From JAGNNV01 sp031412915 (lineage in GTDB: Bacteria; Acidobacteriota; Vicinamibacteria; Fen-336; JAGNNV01): a DNA stretch of 49,687 nucleotides. Below the pieces are notes generated by a model, which was given only the letters and a program-made list of their open reading frames with translations, did no database searches and had not been told where the DNA came from. Location of the stretch: assembly GCA_031412915.1 (NCBI GenBank), contig JANODX010000146.1:1-49687 (forward strand), given 5' to 3'. Of the stretch, positions 17,881-26,068 are shown in pieces; within the stretch, counting starts at the first letter, position 1; every line of letters starts with the position of its first letter. The position numbers and the translations under genes are program-made.

Positions 17881-17900
17881 CAAGGACGGGCGCGTCCTTG
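17881..17900 (-). terminator. Perfect hairpin after the TPR lipoprotein gene
   Basis: CAAGGACG and CGTCCTTG form an 8-bp perfect stem with a GGCG loop, just past the stop at 17922. There is no T-run, so termination is plausible but not certain. Confidence 0.4.
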
Positions 17901-17921
17901 GAATGAGGTCCCCTCAGTCGG

Positions 17922-19367
17922 CTACTTGGCGGACGGGGTCACTTTCGCGCGCACGTAGAGGTGGACGGGATCGCGGACGTAGATCCGCAGCAGCCGATCC
18001 CGCGCCGCCTTCGACGCCGCCGTGTCCTTCGCTTTGTCGCTTGCGAGCACCTGCTGAAAGAGACAGTACGAGTCCAGATCGGAGCATTGCGCGAAGTGCG
18101 CGCCCGCGCCCGCGAAATCCTTCTTCGCGGCGGCGAGCGACCCCTGGGCGAAATGCACGGTCGACTGAAGGAACGGGTCGTCGGACGCCGCTGCGGCTTC
18201 CTGTTCGATCGCGGTCGCGGTCTTGGCCGCAGCCGCGGCGTCCCCCATCTTCGCCTCCGCGATGATGCGAACGGAGAGCGCCTGAACCCGACGGCCCCGC
18301 GCAACGCCCTCGGGGAGTTGCGCTTTCTCGATGGCCTGAAGGGCGTTCGACACCTCCGTGAGCGCGTCCTTGTGTTTTCCCGTTTCGGCGAGCACGAGGG
18401 CGCGATCCAGGGCGCCGCGCAAGGCATCGCCCGGGCCCGAATCCGGCGCCTTCGCGATGGCGTCGAACTGCTTCAGGGCATCCGCGGGTTTCCCCTGCGC
18501 GAGCGAGGCAAATCCGGCCACTTCGTCCACCGAGTTCCGGTCCGTCGGGCGCGCGGTTCCGGCTCGCGCCTTGCCCAGGGCTTCCTGGCCGCCCGCCCAA
18601 TCGCCGGCGAAGAACTTCGCATAGGCGATGCCCTCCCAGGCGTTCCAGAACTGAGGGGACAAGGAGGCCGCCTTCTGGAACGCCGCTTCCGCTTCACCGA
18701 ACTTGCCTCCGGCGATGAGCGCCTCGCCGTAGGAATCCTGCGGGTTCGGCTCGCCGGGCTCGAGTTCCGCGTAGCGCTTGAACGCCGTGATCGCTCCCTC
18801 GACATCACCTTGCCGCAGACTCTCGTAGCCGAGCGAATTGAACACCGCTCCCGCCTTGGGATTGAGCACCGAGGCCTTCTTCAAGGCGTCGGTGGCGTCG
18901 CCGTGTTTCTGCAGCCCGGCGAACTGCTGTCCGAGCAGGAACTGCGCGCGCCAGTCGGTGGGGATCTTGGCCACCAGCTGCGTCTGCAGATCAAGGCTCT
19001 TCGCGTTCTCGCCGCGGCGGTTCGCGAGCGTCGCCTCGATGAGCAGACGTTCCGCCTCCGGCAGTCCCCCGGCCTTCGACGCCGCCTCCTCCAGACGCTT
19101 CAGGCCTTCGGCGCCTGGCGTGACGTTGCCCAGGTAGGCTCGAGCCAGGACGAAATCTGGATCGAGGGCGAGTGCTTTAGAGAACTCGGCGGCTGCCTCT
19201 GAGACACGGAGGTTCTCGGACAGCGCGCGGGCGGTCTTGAAATGTTCGACCGCCTCCGGCGATTTCGAGGTGATCGAGATTTCCGCGGGCGGGGGGGGAG
19301 GCGGCGGCGCGCTCGGAGTGCACCCCGAAAGTGACAGGGCCGCGATCGAAAGAAGCAGTTTGCGCAT
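17922..19367 (-). CDS. TPR-repeat lipoprotein
   Basis: The 481-residue product has a lipoprotein signal with the lipobox LSGC, giving lipid-modified Cys16, followed by a flexible proline run. The rest is almost entirely helical, with about nine tetratricopeptide-like repeats (for example EFSKALALDPDF, DALKKASVLNPKA and AFQKAASLSPQFW). Such proteins are scaffolds on the periplasmic face of a membrane; no catalytic domain is seen. The promoter should lie in the 235-base divergent spacer shared with thioredoxin 2. Confidence 0.9.
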   Translation of the reverse strand: MRKLLLSIAALSLSGCTPSAPPPPPPPAEISITSKSPEAVEHFKTARALSENLRVSEAAAEFSKALALDPDFVLARAYLGNVTPGAEGLKRLEEAASKAGGLPEAERLLIEATLANRRGENAKSLDLQTQLVAKIPTDWRAQFLLGQQFAGLQKHGDATDALKKASVLNPKAGAVFNSLGYESLRQGDVEGAITAFKRYAELEPGEPNPQDSYGEALIAGGKFGEAEAAFQKAASLSPQFWNAWEGIAYAKFFAGDWAGGQEALGKARAGTARPTDRNSVDEVAGFASLAQGKPADALKQFDAIAKAPDSGPGDALRGALDRALVLAETGKHKDALTEVSNALQAIEKAQLPEGVARGRRVQALSVRIIAEAKMGDAAAAAKTATAIEQEAAAASDDPFLQSTVHFAQGSLAAAKKDFAGAGAHFAQCSDLDSYCLFQQVLASDKAKDTAASKAARDRLLRIYVRDPVHLYVRAKVTPSAK

Positions 19368-19602
19368 GAGTGAACCCTCGTTGAGTGTGAGCGACGACGC
19401 CTTGCCGGAAGTCGTTGGCCAAGGAACGATACCCCTTTCGCCGAACCAAGGCCCGACGACGACGAAGGAAACTCCGAACCCCTGCCGCTGAGGCCAGACG
19501 AGGACGCCACTCCGGTTCGCGGCATCGGTCCCATATGCGAGGCCGGTCCCAGGGCCCGGCTGTGGTCGAGACGGGCCTCGGCACTAGGCTATCGCACGGA
19601 TC

Positions 19603-20067
19603 ATGAGCGCAAGGGCAAAGGCCGAATTGGACGTCGAGGTGGTTTCGTGCCCTTCTTGCCGCGGCGCGAATCGAGTACGCCGGGACCGCGTGCGGGAAGG
19701 GATGAGTCCGGTCTGCGGCCACTGCAGGAAGGGCCTGGCCGTGGATACGGCACCCGTCACCGTGACCGACGAGACGTTCGCCGCCGAAGTTGTCGGCTTT
19801 CCCCGCCCCGTCCTGGTCGATCTCTGGGCGGCCTGGTGCGCGCCCTGTCGGATGATCGCGCCCGCCCTGGAGGAGATCGCCTCGGAACTCATGGGCAAAG
19901 TGCGGATCGCGAAACTCAACGTCGATGAGAATCCGCGGACCCACGCTGCCCTCCGAGTGTCCGGCATCCCCACTCTGGTGATGTTCAAGGGCGGCCAGGA
20001 AGTGGACCGGGTCGTGGGCGCCTTGCCGGCGCCGCAGCTGCGCGCCTGGATCGAACGACTTGCGTAG
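19603..20067 (+). CDS. trxC: Thioredoxin 2 (zinc-finger thioredoxin)
   Basis: The 154-residue product has an N-terminal zinc-finger (CPSC at 16-19 and CGHC at 38-41) and a thioredoxin domain with active site WCAPC (Cys79, Cys82) and cis-Pro123 in GIPTL. This is the TrxC layout: a cytoplasmic disulfide reductase often induced by oxidative stress. The active site has Ala instead of the common Gly. The gene is followed after 29 bases by a membrane-anchored protein of unknown function. Confidence 0.93.
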   Translation: MSARAKAELDVEVVSCPSCRGANRVRRDRVREGMSPVCGHCRKGLAVDTAPVTVTDETFAAEVVGFPRPVLVDLWAAWCAPCRMIAPALEEIASELMGKVRIAKLNVDENPRTHAALRVSGIPTLVMFKGGQEVDRVVGALPAPQLRAWIERLA

Positions 20068-20096
20068 GAAGCGGTCCCGGGCGGAGCCGAGCGACG

Positions 20097-20798
20097 ATGG
20101 AGAAGAACGATAGAAGGCTGATGGTGGCACTTTCGAGTGCCCTGGGCTTGGCGCTTCTTGCCATCGCCTTCCTCCTGGGCCGGATCCTGGCCACCCCGAC
20201 GGTGGTCACGATCGCAGCACCTCCCTCCAATGTCGCGGCTCTTGAGCCCCTCCCTCCCGCTCTCGCCACCGAGCCCGCTTCCCTTGCGGTGGTCCCGGAA
20301 ACCAGCAACCTGCCGATTCCCCTCACGGAGCCTGCAGTCTTTCCCGAACCCGGCAGCGAGATCGCTCCAAATTCCGCGCCCGAGCCTCCGCGTTCATCGG
20401 CCGCCGCGGAACGTCAACAGATCGCCTCCTACTTTGCGCGAATTGAGCGGCTGGAGGATGTGGGGACGGGCGATCCGCAGGCCTTCGCGAACTCGATGCT
20501 TCAGTCCATGACCTCGGGAGACTTCTCCGGCTTCGACGATCTGTTGTCGAAGGCTGAAAGTCAGCGGCAGCGTCTTGTGTCGATCACTCCCCCGCGAGCC
20601 TGCCGAGAGCACCATCGTCTGGCCCTGGCCCTTTCCGGCGACTCCGTAGCCATGCTGGAACGACTCAAGACGGCGCTCGGCAAGGGCGACACCACCGCGC
20701 TGCTGACAATGGCCACGCAGGGGCGCACCCTCGAAACCCAGGCGACCCAGCTCAAGTCGATGGGCGAAGAGATCAAGCGACAGGCCGGGCTGCCCTGA
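20097..20798 (+). CDS. Membrane-anchored protein of unknown function
   Basis: The 233-residue product has one transmembrane helix (residues ~9-31) near a short charged N terminus, then a proline/alanine-rich linker to about residue 100 and a helical C-terminal domain (~105-233) with no recognised motif. GGAG precedes the ATG by 9 bases. Its last 26 bases overlap the 3' end of the convergent ada gene. It may share a transcript with trxC; no function is proposed. Confidence 0.7.
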   Translation: MEKNDRRLMVALSSALGLALLAIAFLLGRILATPTVVTIAAPPSNVAALEPLPPALATEPASLAVVPETSNLPIPLTEPAVFPEPGSEIAPNSAPEPPRSSAAAERQQIASYFARIERLEDVGTGDPQAFANSMLQSMTSGDFSGFDDLLSKAESQRQRLVSITPPRACREHHRLALALSGDSVAMLERLKTALGKGDTTALLTMATQGRTLETQATQLKSMGEEIKRQAGLP

Positions 20799-21864
20799 CG
20801 GATTCCCTTTCGAGCAAGGTGCGCTTGCGCTCGACTCCCCATCTATAGCCGGACAGGCCGCCGTCGTTGCGAACCACGCGGTGACACGGTATGGCCACGG
20901 CCAGACGATTCGCGGCGCAGGCCTGAGCCACCGCGCGGGCGCTGCCGGACGCGCCGATCCTCCTCGCCACGTCCGAGTAGCTCGCGGTGGATCCGATGGG
21001 GATCTGCTGGAGGGCCTTCCAGACCCGTCGCTCAAAGACCGTGCCGCGCACATCGAGCGGAAGGTCCAGACCGAGGCGCGGCGCTTCGACGAAGCCTATG
21101 ACTTTCGCCACCCATTTCTCGAACGACCGATCGCCACCGATGACTCGGGCGTTCGGAAAACGATTCTGCAGGTCGTCGGCCAGCCCGCCCGGGTCTTCGC
21201 CGAAGAGAATGGCGCACACCCCCTTGTCGCTCGCCGCCACCAGGACGGAGCCGAGGGAGCATTCGCCCACCGCGAAGCGGATATGGGCGTTGGCGCCGCC
21301 CTTGCGAAAGTCGGTCGGAGTCATGCCCAGCATCTGGTCCGAGGTGGCGTAGAAACGTCCGTTGGAGTTGAAGCCGGCTTCGTAGATGGCGTCGGTCACG
21401 CGGGCGCTCCTCTTCAGTTGTTCGCGCACCCGGTTCGCCCGGTGGAGAAGCGCGTAGGCATTGGGCGTAAGTCCGGTGATCGTCCGGAAGACGCGTTGGA
21501 AGTGAAAACGGCTCATCCCCACCGCCTGAGCGACTTCGTTGAAATCCGGCGTCTCCTCCGACTCTTCGATGAGTCGGCAGGCCTTCGCGACCGCCTCCGC
21601 CCGGCGCGCGGCCAGAGGGCGTTCGTCCGGCCGGCATCGCTTGCACGGCCGGAATCCCGCGGCCTCGGCATCAATGGTCGAGAGATGGAACCGAACGTTC
21701 TCTCGGCGGGGAAGCCGCGCCGCGCAGGACGGCCGGCAGTAGACGCCCGTGGTGCGCACCGAATAGTAGAAGACACCGTCGGCGCGAGGATCGCGATGCG
21801 CCACCGCCGCCCACCTGCCCTCGTCGCCGGCGCTCATTCCTGTTCTTGTTCCTGTCATTTCCAT
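20773..21864 (-). CDS. ada: Ada: alkylation-response regulator and O6-methylguanine-DNA methyltransferase
   Basis: The 363-residue product has the full Ada architecture. The N-terminal zinc/methyl-acceptor domain carries Cys43, Cys47, Cys74 and Cys77 (GVYCRPSC and FRPCKRC). An AraC-type DNA-binding domain (~90-185) is next, and the C-terminal O6-alkylguanine transferase ends with the active-site motif PCHRVV. Methylation of the N-terminal Cys by methylphosphotriesters turns Ada into an activator of its regulon. It lies 85 bases downstream of alkB on the same strand, in an adaptive-response cluster. A start at residue 10 (ATG) is also possible. The 3' end overlaps the convergent gene at 20097-20798. 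Confidence 0.95.
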   Translation of the reverse strand: MEMTGTRTGMSAGDEGRWAAVAHRDPRADGVFYYSVRTTGVYCRPSCAARLPRRENVRFHLSTIDAEAAGFRPCKRCRPDERPLAARRAEAVAKACRLIEESEETPDFNEVAQAVGMSRFHFQRVFRTITGLTPNAYALLHRANRVREQLKRSARVTDAIYEAGFNSNGRFYATSDQMLGMTPTDFRKGGANAHIRFAVGECSLGSVLVAASDKGVCAILFGEDPGGLADDLQNRFPNARVIGGDRSFEKWVAKVIGFVEAPRLGLDLPLDVRGTVFERRVWKALQQIPIGSTASYSDVARRIGASGSARAVAQACAANRLAVAIPCHRVVRNDGGLSGYRWGVERKRTLLERESVRAARPVA

Positions 21865-21949
21865 GCGCGAACTCTACGACTCGCTCTCACCGCTCCACAC
21901 CCTGTTTGTTGCTTCCGAAACGAAGATTCGAAAAACCCTCGCGGAACCT

Positions 21950-22618
21950 TCATCCCGCTCTTCGCAGAGTCAGATTAATGCGCTCCCGGCCCATCACCCT
22001 ATGGCCACCCTCGGCCAGGGGGGCGATGCCGTGGAAAGCCAGGCGGGAGGGGCCGCCCCACACCGCGACGTCACCATGGAACAGACGCACTCGCCGCGGC
22101 CGATCGCTCCGCTTCGATCCTCCGAAAAGAAACGTGGCGGGCAGGCCCAGGGACACCGAGACGATCGGGGCGCTCAAGTCAGCTTCGTTCCTGTCCTGAT
22201 GCAGGGACAGGCGGGTTCCCGGTTCATAACGGTTGATGAGGCAGGCATCGGGCACGAAATCAGGGTAGCCGCCCGCGGATGCGGCGCGCGCGGCGAGGTT
22301 CCGGAACACCGCGGGCATCGCGGGCCACGGCCGTCCCGAGTCCGGGTCGAGACCGTCGTAGCGATAGCCGCGGCGATCCGTGACCCAACCCAGGGCGCCG
22401 CAATTGGTCATGGCCACGGACATGCGGTAGCCGCCGGGTGTCGTCATGTGGCGGAACGGAGCCTCTGCGCCGATGCCGTCTATGGCCTCGCTGAGGGCTC
22501 CGTCCTCGTCCAACGCAAACGCGCGCAGGAGCACGGCGCCTGGAGCGAGCGGCTCTTGCGACCGGGGCCGGTCCGCGAGGTCGTCGAACAGATCGAGAGT
22601 GACGGCCGGACGTTTCAT
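21950..22618 (-). CDS. alkB: AlkB: 2-oxoglutarate-dependent DNA/RNA demethylase
   Basis: The 222-residue product carries the AlkB signature: Fe ligands His140 and Asp142 (SLHQDRNE) and His196 (AFHGI), and the 2OG-binding RINLTLRR at the C terminus (Arg213, Arg219). AlkB oxidatively removes 1-methyladenine and 3-methylcytosine lesions. The ATG overlaps the stop of the upstream oxygenase gene by 4 bases, so translation is coupled; ada follows downstream. Confidence 0.95.
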   Translation of the reverse strand: MKRPAVTLDLFDDLADRPRSQEPLAPGAVLLRAFALDEDGALSEAIDGIGAEAPFRHMTTPGGYRMSVAMTNCGALGWVTDRRGYRYDGLDPDSGRPWPAMPAVFRNLAARAASAGGYPDFVPDACLINRYEPGTRLSLHQDRNEADLSAPIVSVSLGLPATFLFGGSKRSDRPRRVRLFHGDVAVWGGPSRLAFHGIAPLAEGGHRVMGRERINLTLRRAG

Positions 22619-23352
22619 GTCGCGTCGTGAAAGATCACACCGAGAGTATGACGATGCCCGCTGCGAATTCGACTGACGCCATGGCGCAGATTGACGCGGT
22701 AGAAGCCCCGGGCGCCCCGGACCGGCCGGTGACGAACGGCGAAAATGACGGCATCCCCCCTTTCGAGAGGCACCACTTCGGGACGCGATTGCATCCGTGG
22801 TCGTTGCTCGGTCAGAACGAACTCGCCCCCCGTGAAATCGAGGCCCGGCTCCGACAGGAGGAACGCCACCTGCAACGGGAAGACATGCTCACCGTACAGA
22901 TCCTGGTGCAGGCAGTTGTAGTCGCCCTCGCCATATTGGAGAAGAAGCGGCGTCGGCCGGGTCTGACCGGCGGCGTGGCAACGGGCAAGAAAGCCCTGGT
23001 GGTCATCCGGAAACCGTTGATCGATGCCCATGGACTCGTTCCAACGGTTCGCCACGGGCTGGAGACGCGGATAGAGAGCCGCCCGCAGTTCGGCGACCAG
23101 ATCGGGGAGCGGGTAGGCGAAGTACTTGTACTCGCCGCGTCCGAATCCGTGACGCGCCATGACCACGCGGCTTCGAAAACGCCCGTCGTCGTCGTAGAAG
23201 GCTGCGATGCGTCCGGCCTCCTCAACCGAAAGCAGTCCGCAAATCGGAGCGCAGCCGTGAGCGTCGAGTTGCGCTTCGAGGGCCGGCCAATCCTGGGCCT
23301 CGATTCGTTCGGCGACGACAGGGAAGGTTCGGGGCTCGCTCAGACGGATCAT
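22615..23352 (-). CDS. 2OG-Fe(II) oxygenase, COG3826-like, coupled to alkB
   Basis: The 245-residue product is a double-stranded beta-helix oxygenase with Fe ligands His149 and Asp151 (CLHQDLYG) and His224 (LRHGVS) and a 2OG-binding Arg234 (HRHTLG). It is the first gene of the cluster with alkB and ada, with a 4-base ATGA overlap into alkB. Uncharacterised proteins of this type are annotated only as prolyl-hydroxylase-like. The coupling suggests a role in alkylation damage, for instance on another lesion or on protein or RNA; that is inference. Confidence 0.85.
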   Translation of the reverse strand: MIRLSEPRTFPVVAERIEAQDWPALEAQLDAHGCAPICGLLSVEEAGRIAAFYDDDGRFRSRVVMARHGFGRGEYKYFAYPLPDLVAELRAALYPRLQPVANRWNESMGIDQRFPDDHQGFLARCHAAGQTRPTPLLLQYGEGDYNCLHQDLYGEHVFPLQVAFLLSEPGLDFTGGEFVLTEQRPRMQSRPEVVPLERGDAVIFAVRHRPVRGARGFYRVNLRHGVSRIRSGHRHTLGVIFHDAT

Positions 23353-23450
23353 GAGCTGAACCTACCCGCACGGTCCGGACGGCGTCACTTCGAATCTTGC
23401 TCTGGAATCTCCCCGGCCAGGCGTGCGGTTGGGACCGCCGGCTCACCGGG

Positions 23451-23543
23451 CCCTTCGACAGGCTCAGGGACCCCCTTCGACAGGCTCAGGGACCCCCTTC
23501 GACAAGCTCAGGGACCCCCTTCGACAGGCTCAGGGACCCCCTT
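23451..23543. repeat. Tandem 22-bp array, four copies of the dispersed repeat
   Basis: Four copies of CCCTTCGACA(G/A)GCTCAGGGA start at 23451, 23473, 23495 and 23517, a strict 22-base period. It is the reverse complement of the core seen at 8903-9169. It sits just upstream of the oxygenase/alkB/ada cluster start and just beyond the cupin gene stop. Confidence 0.92.
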
Positions 23544-23553
23544 CGTCTCCTGT

Positions 23554-23946
23554 TCAGCTACTTTGTGTCGCGGGCGGAGACGCTCCGGCCTGGAAGTACG
23601 TGTCGGTGCCGTCGAGCCAGTCCTGGCGAATGGGACTGAAGATGTCGACCCCGACCGTGTGCTCAATGGCCGTGGCCTCGTGCTCCACCCAGGCGGGAAT
23701 GACCAGTATCTCCCCGGCACTCACCATGATCTCGCGGCCATCGACCACGAACCGCAAGGCCCCCTCGAGGACATACGAGAGCTGCTCGCTCACATGCGAG
23801 TGCTTGGGTACATAAGCGCCCTTCTGAAGCGTGAGCATGCCGGCCATAGCCGAGGCCCCGGTCACGATCTGCCGTGCGATGAGCGGGGTCAGGTTCTCTT
23901 TGGGAACCTCGGACCAGGTGAATTTGCGAACCGTGTTCGTGGACAT
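23554..23946 (-). CDS. Single-domain cupin protein
   Basis: The 130-residue product from the ATG at 23946 shows the two cupin motifs: G.Y.PKHSH..EQLSYVLEG (metal His residues and Glu) and PAWVEHEATA. The fold binds a metal; small cupins of this type are often sugar- or amino-acid-modifying enzymes or regulators, and the substrate cannot be told. An upstream in-frame start at 24030 would overlap the divergent fusion gene and is unlikely. The 82-base spacer to that gene should hold both promoters. Confidence 0.8.
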   Translation of the reverse strand: MSTNTVRKFTWSEVPKENLTPLIARQIVTGASAMAGMLTLQKGAYVPKHSHVSEQLSYVLEGALRFVVDGREIMVSAGEILVIPAWVEHEATAIEHTVGVDIFSPIRQDWLDGTDTYFQAGASPPATQSS

Positions 23947-24028
23947 TCTTGAATCGTACCCGAACCTCGCCTTGAACCGCCGACGAGAGAACACGGAGAA
24001 TGGGCGGGTGAGTTTCTTCGACGAAGGC

Positions 24029-25528
24029 ATGAGGCCTCTCCCGATCCTGGTTTCGGGCGATCCACGGCTCCGTCAGCGGTCCGACCAAATCAGCGCCATC
24101 GACGCGAACCTTCTTCAGGAGGCCTCCGGCTTGATCGCCACCCTTCGTGATTTCAGGGAGCGCAAGGGTTTCGGACGCGCGATCTCGGCCGTACAGGTCG
24201 GAGTCATGAAGCGCCTCGTGGCCATGAATCTGGGGGCGACTCCATTTGTCCTCATCAATCCCGAGATCGTGTGGCGGAGCCGTGAAACCTTCATGGTCTG
24301 GGACGACTGCCTGAGCGTGCCGGATGTACTCGTCCACGTTCGAAGGCACTCGTCGATCTCGCTCAACTATCGCGATCATCGGTTTCGGTTGCGCCATTGG
24401 AATCGCCTCCCTCAAGACCTCTCCGAGTTGGTCCAGCACGAGATCGACCATTTGAACGGCGTTCTCATGACGGATCTGGCGGAGGGCGAGAACGCGATTC
24501 AGCCGCTGGCCCGCTGGTCCGAACTCGTGGGCGCCGCGCGGCCGACGAGCCGGCTCTCTCTCGGCAACATCGCGGAGGCGGCCACGATCATCGATCCTGT
24601 TTTCACCAACTCGCCTCAGTACGAATGCGAGCCGCTTTCCAGGGAACTCGGCACGAGACTGACTTTGAAGGTTGAGACCATCAATCCCATTCGCAGTTTC
24701 AAGGGTCGCGGGGCCTCGTACTTCGTTCGCAAGGCGATCGAGGCCGGGCGCGAGTTGAAGCGGGGTCTGGTGTGCGCGAGTGCGGGGAACTTCGGCCAGG
24801 CTCTCGCCTACGCCGGTCGCGCGCACGGCCTGCCTCTCACGGTCTTCGCGGCCGAAAACGCGAACGCGCTCAAGGTTCTGCGCATGAAGACGCTCGGGGC
24901 CGAGGTGCGGCTCGGGGGAGCCGATTTCGACGCGGCGAAGTCGATAGGCCGCGAGTGGGCGCGGGCGGAAGGACTCCCGTTCGTCGAGGACGGCCGCGAG
25001 GCCTTGATCACCGAGGGCGGGGGAACCATCGGCCGCGAACTACATACCCTCGATGAGGCGTTCGACAAGGTACTGGTACCCCTGGGCAACGGCGCCCTCC
25101 TGAATGGCATCGCGGTGTGGATGAAGGCCGCATCACCCGCCACCGAGATGATCGGTGTGGCCGCCTCGGGCGCCCCGGCCATGGAGCGGTCGTGGCGCCA
25201 GGGCGTCCTGGTGGAGACCGAACGTGCCGAGACCATCGCGGACGGGGTGGCCGTGCGCGTACCGATTCCCGAGGCCCTCGCCGACATGCGCCAGACTCGA
25301 GTCGACGATGTGGTTCTGATCGACGACGCGGTGACCCGGGAGGCGATGACCCTGATCGGGCGGCATGCCGGCCTCATCGTGGAGCCGGCCGGGGCCCTCG
25401 GCGTGGCCGCGATCCTTGCCGATCGAGAGCGGTATGAAAACCGGCGCGTGGCCACGATTCTTTGCGGCGGGAACCTTTCCGAATCGTTCCAGGCACGGGA
25501 CGGCTTCTGGGCCGATTCCTCAGCCTAG
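24029..25528 (+). CDS. Fusion: peptide-deformylase-like domain and threonine-dehydratase-like PLP enzyme
   Basis: From the ATG at 24029 (GAAGG upstream; GTG 24008 and ATG 23831 are longer options) the protein has 499 residues. Residues 1-165 are peptide-deformylase-like: GFGRAISAVQVG at 47-58 (motif I, altered from GxGLAAxQ), DDCLSVP at 92-98 (motif II, Gly of EGCLS replaced) with metal Cys94, and HEIDH at 137-141 with two metal His and the catalytic Glu. Residues ~175-495 are a fold-type II PLP enzyme like threonine dehydratase or cysteine synthase with PLP Lys225 in SFKGRG, a LGNGALLNG phosphate loop and GGNLS near the end. The metal residues are kept, so the first part may be active. Whether the two act in sequence, for example on an N-formyl amino acid, is speculation. 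Confidence 0.88.
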   Translation: MRPLPILVSGDPRLRQRSDQISAIDANLLQEASGLIATLRDFRERKGFGRAISAVQVGVMKRLVAMNLGATPFVLINPEIVWRSRETFMVWDDCLSVPDVLVHVRRHSSISLNYRDHRFRLRHWNRLPQDLSELVQHEIDHLNGVLMTDLAEGENAIQPLARWSELVGAARPTSRLSLGNIAEAATIIDPVFTNSPQYECEPLSRELGTRLTLKVETINPIRSFKGRGASYFVRKAIEAGRELKRGLVCASAGNFGQALAYAGRAHGLPLTVFAAENANALKVLRMKTLGAEVRLGGADFDAAKSIGREWARAEGLPFVEDGREALITEGGGTIGRELHTLDEAFDKVLVPLGNGALLNGIAVWMKAASPATEMIGVAASGAPAMERSWRQGVLVETERAETIADGVAVRVPIPEALADMRQTRVDDVVLIDDAVTREAMTLIGRHAGLIVEPAGALGVAAILADRERYENRRVATILCGGNLSESFQARDGFWADSSA

Positions 25529-25534
25529 AATGCC

Positions 25535-25942
25535 ATGGTGGACTCGGTAACTGCTTTCCGCGAAAGCCTCAGGCGATGCCTGGAAGTGCCCAGTTTCCTG
25601 CTCGACTTCTACGGGACCTTCATGGCCTCTTCCGAGGAGATACGCGAGAAGTTCCGGCACACGGATCAGAAGCGCCAAACCGAGGTGCTGGCCGATACCC
25701 TGTGGAAGATGGCCGTCCTGGTCCAGGGCCAGCCCGGGAGCCCGGCCCGAGTTGATCTCGCACGTTTGGCGGAACTCCACAGCCGGCGGCACCTGGACAT
25801 CCGGCCCGGCCTTTACGATCAGTGGCTCGAGTGTCTGGTCGTCACGGCCCGGCATCACGACCCTCTGTTTTCAGCCGAGATCGAGCAGGCCTGGCGCGAG
25901 ACCCTCGCCGTCGGCATCGAATTCCTCCGGTCCGGTTACTGA
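25535..25942 (+). CDS. Single-domain globin
   Basis: The 135-residue product has the all-helical globin layout. The CD1 Phe40 is in EKF, an E helix follows (TEVLADTLWKMA), and the proximal His is probably His86 in RRHLDI followed by RPGLYDQW. The last helices match G and H. Such globins bind haem and may handle O2 or NO. Its start is 6 bases after the stop of the fusion gene, so translation is probably coupled. A terminator follows directly. Confidence 0.8.
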   Translation: MVDSVTAFRESLRRCLEVPSFLLDFYGTFMASSEEIREKFRHTDQKRQTEVLADTLWKMAVLVQGQPGSPARVDLARLAELHSRRHLDIRPGLYDQWLECLVVTARHHDPLFSAEIEQAWRETLAVGIEFLRSGY

Positions 25943-25965
25943 GCGGGATCTGCCCCGCCTTTTTT
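25943..25965 (+). terminator. Intrinsic terminator after the globin gene
   Basis: GCGGG and CCCGC form a 5-bp stem with a 6-base loop, followed by C and six T, starting at the stop codon. It ends the fusion/globin transcript. Confidence 0.8.
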
Positions 25966-26068
25966 CGGTTGAAACTTCGGGTCCGGGAAGCCGTATGATC
26001 TGGGGATAGTCGGTCCATCCGGTGAGGGCGACGTTGAAGCTCTTGCCTTTTCTCGAGCAGGAGTTCCC

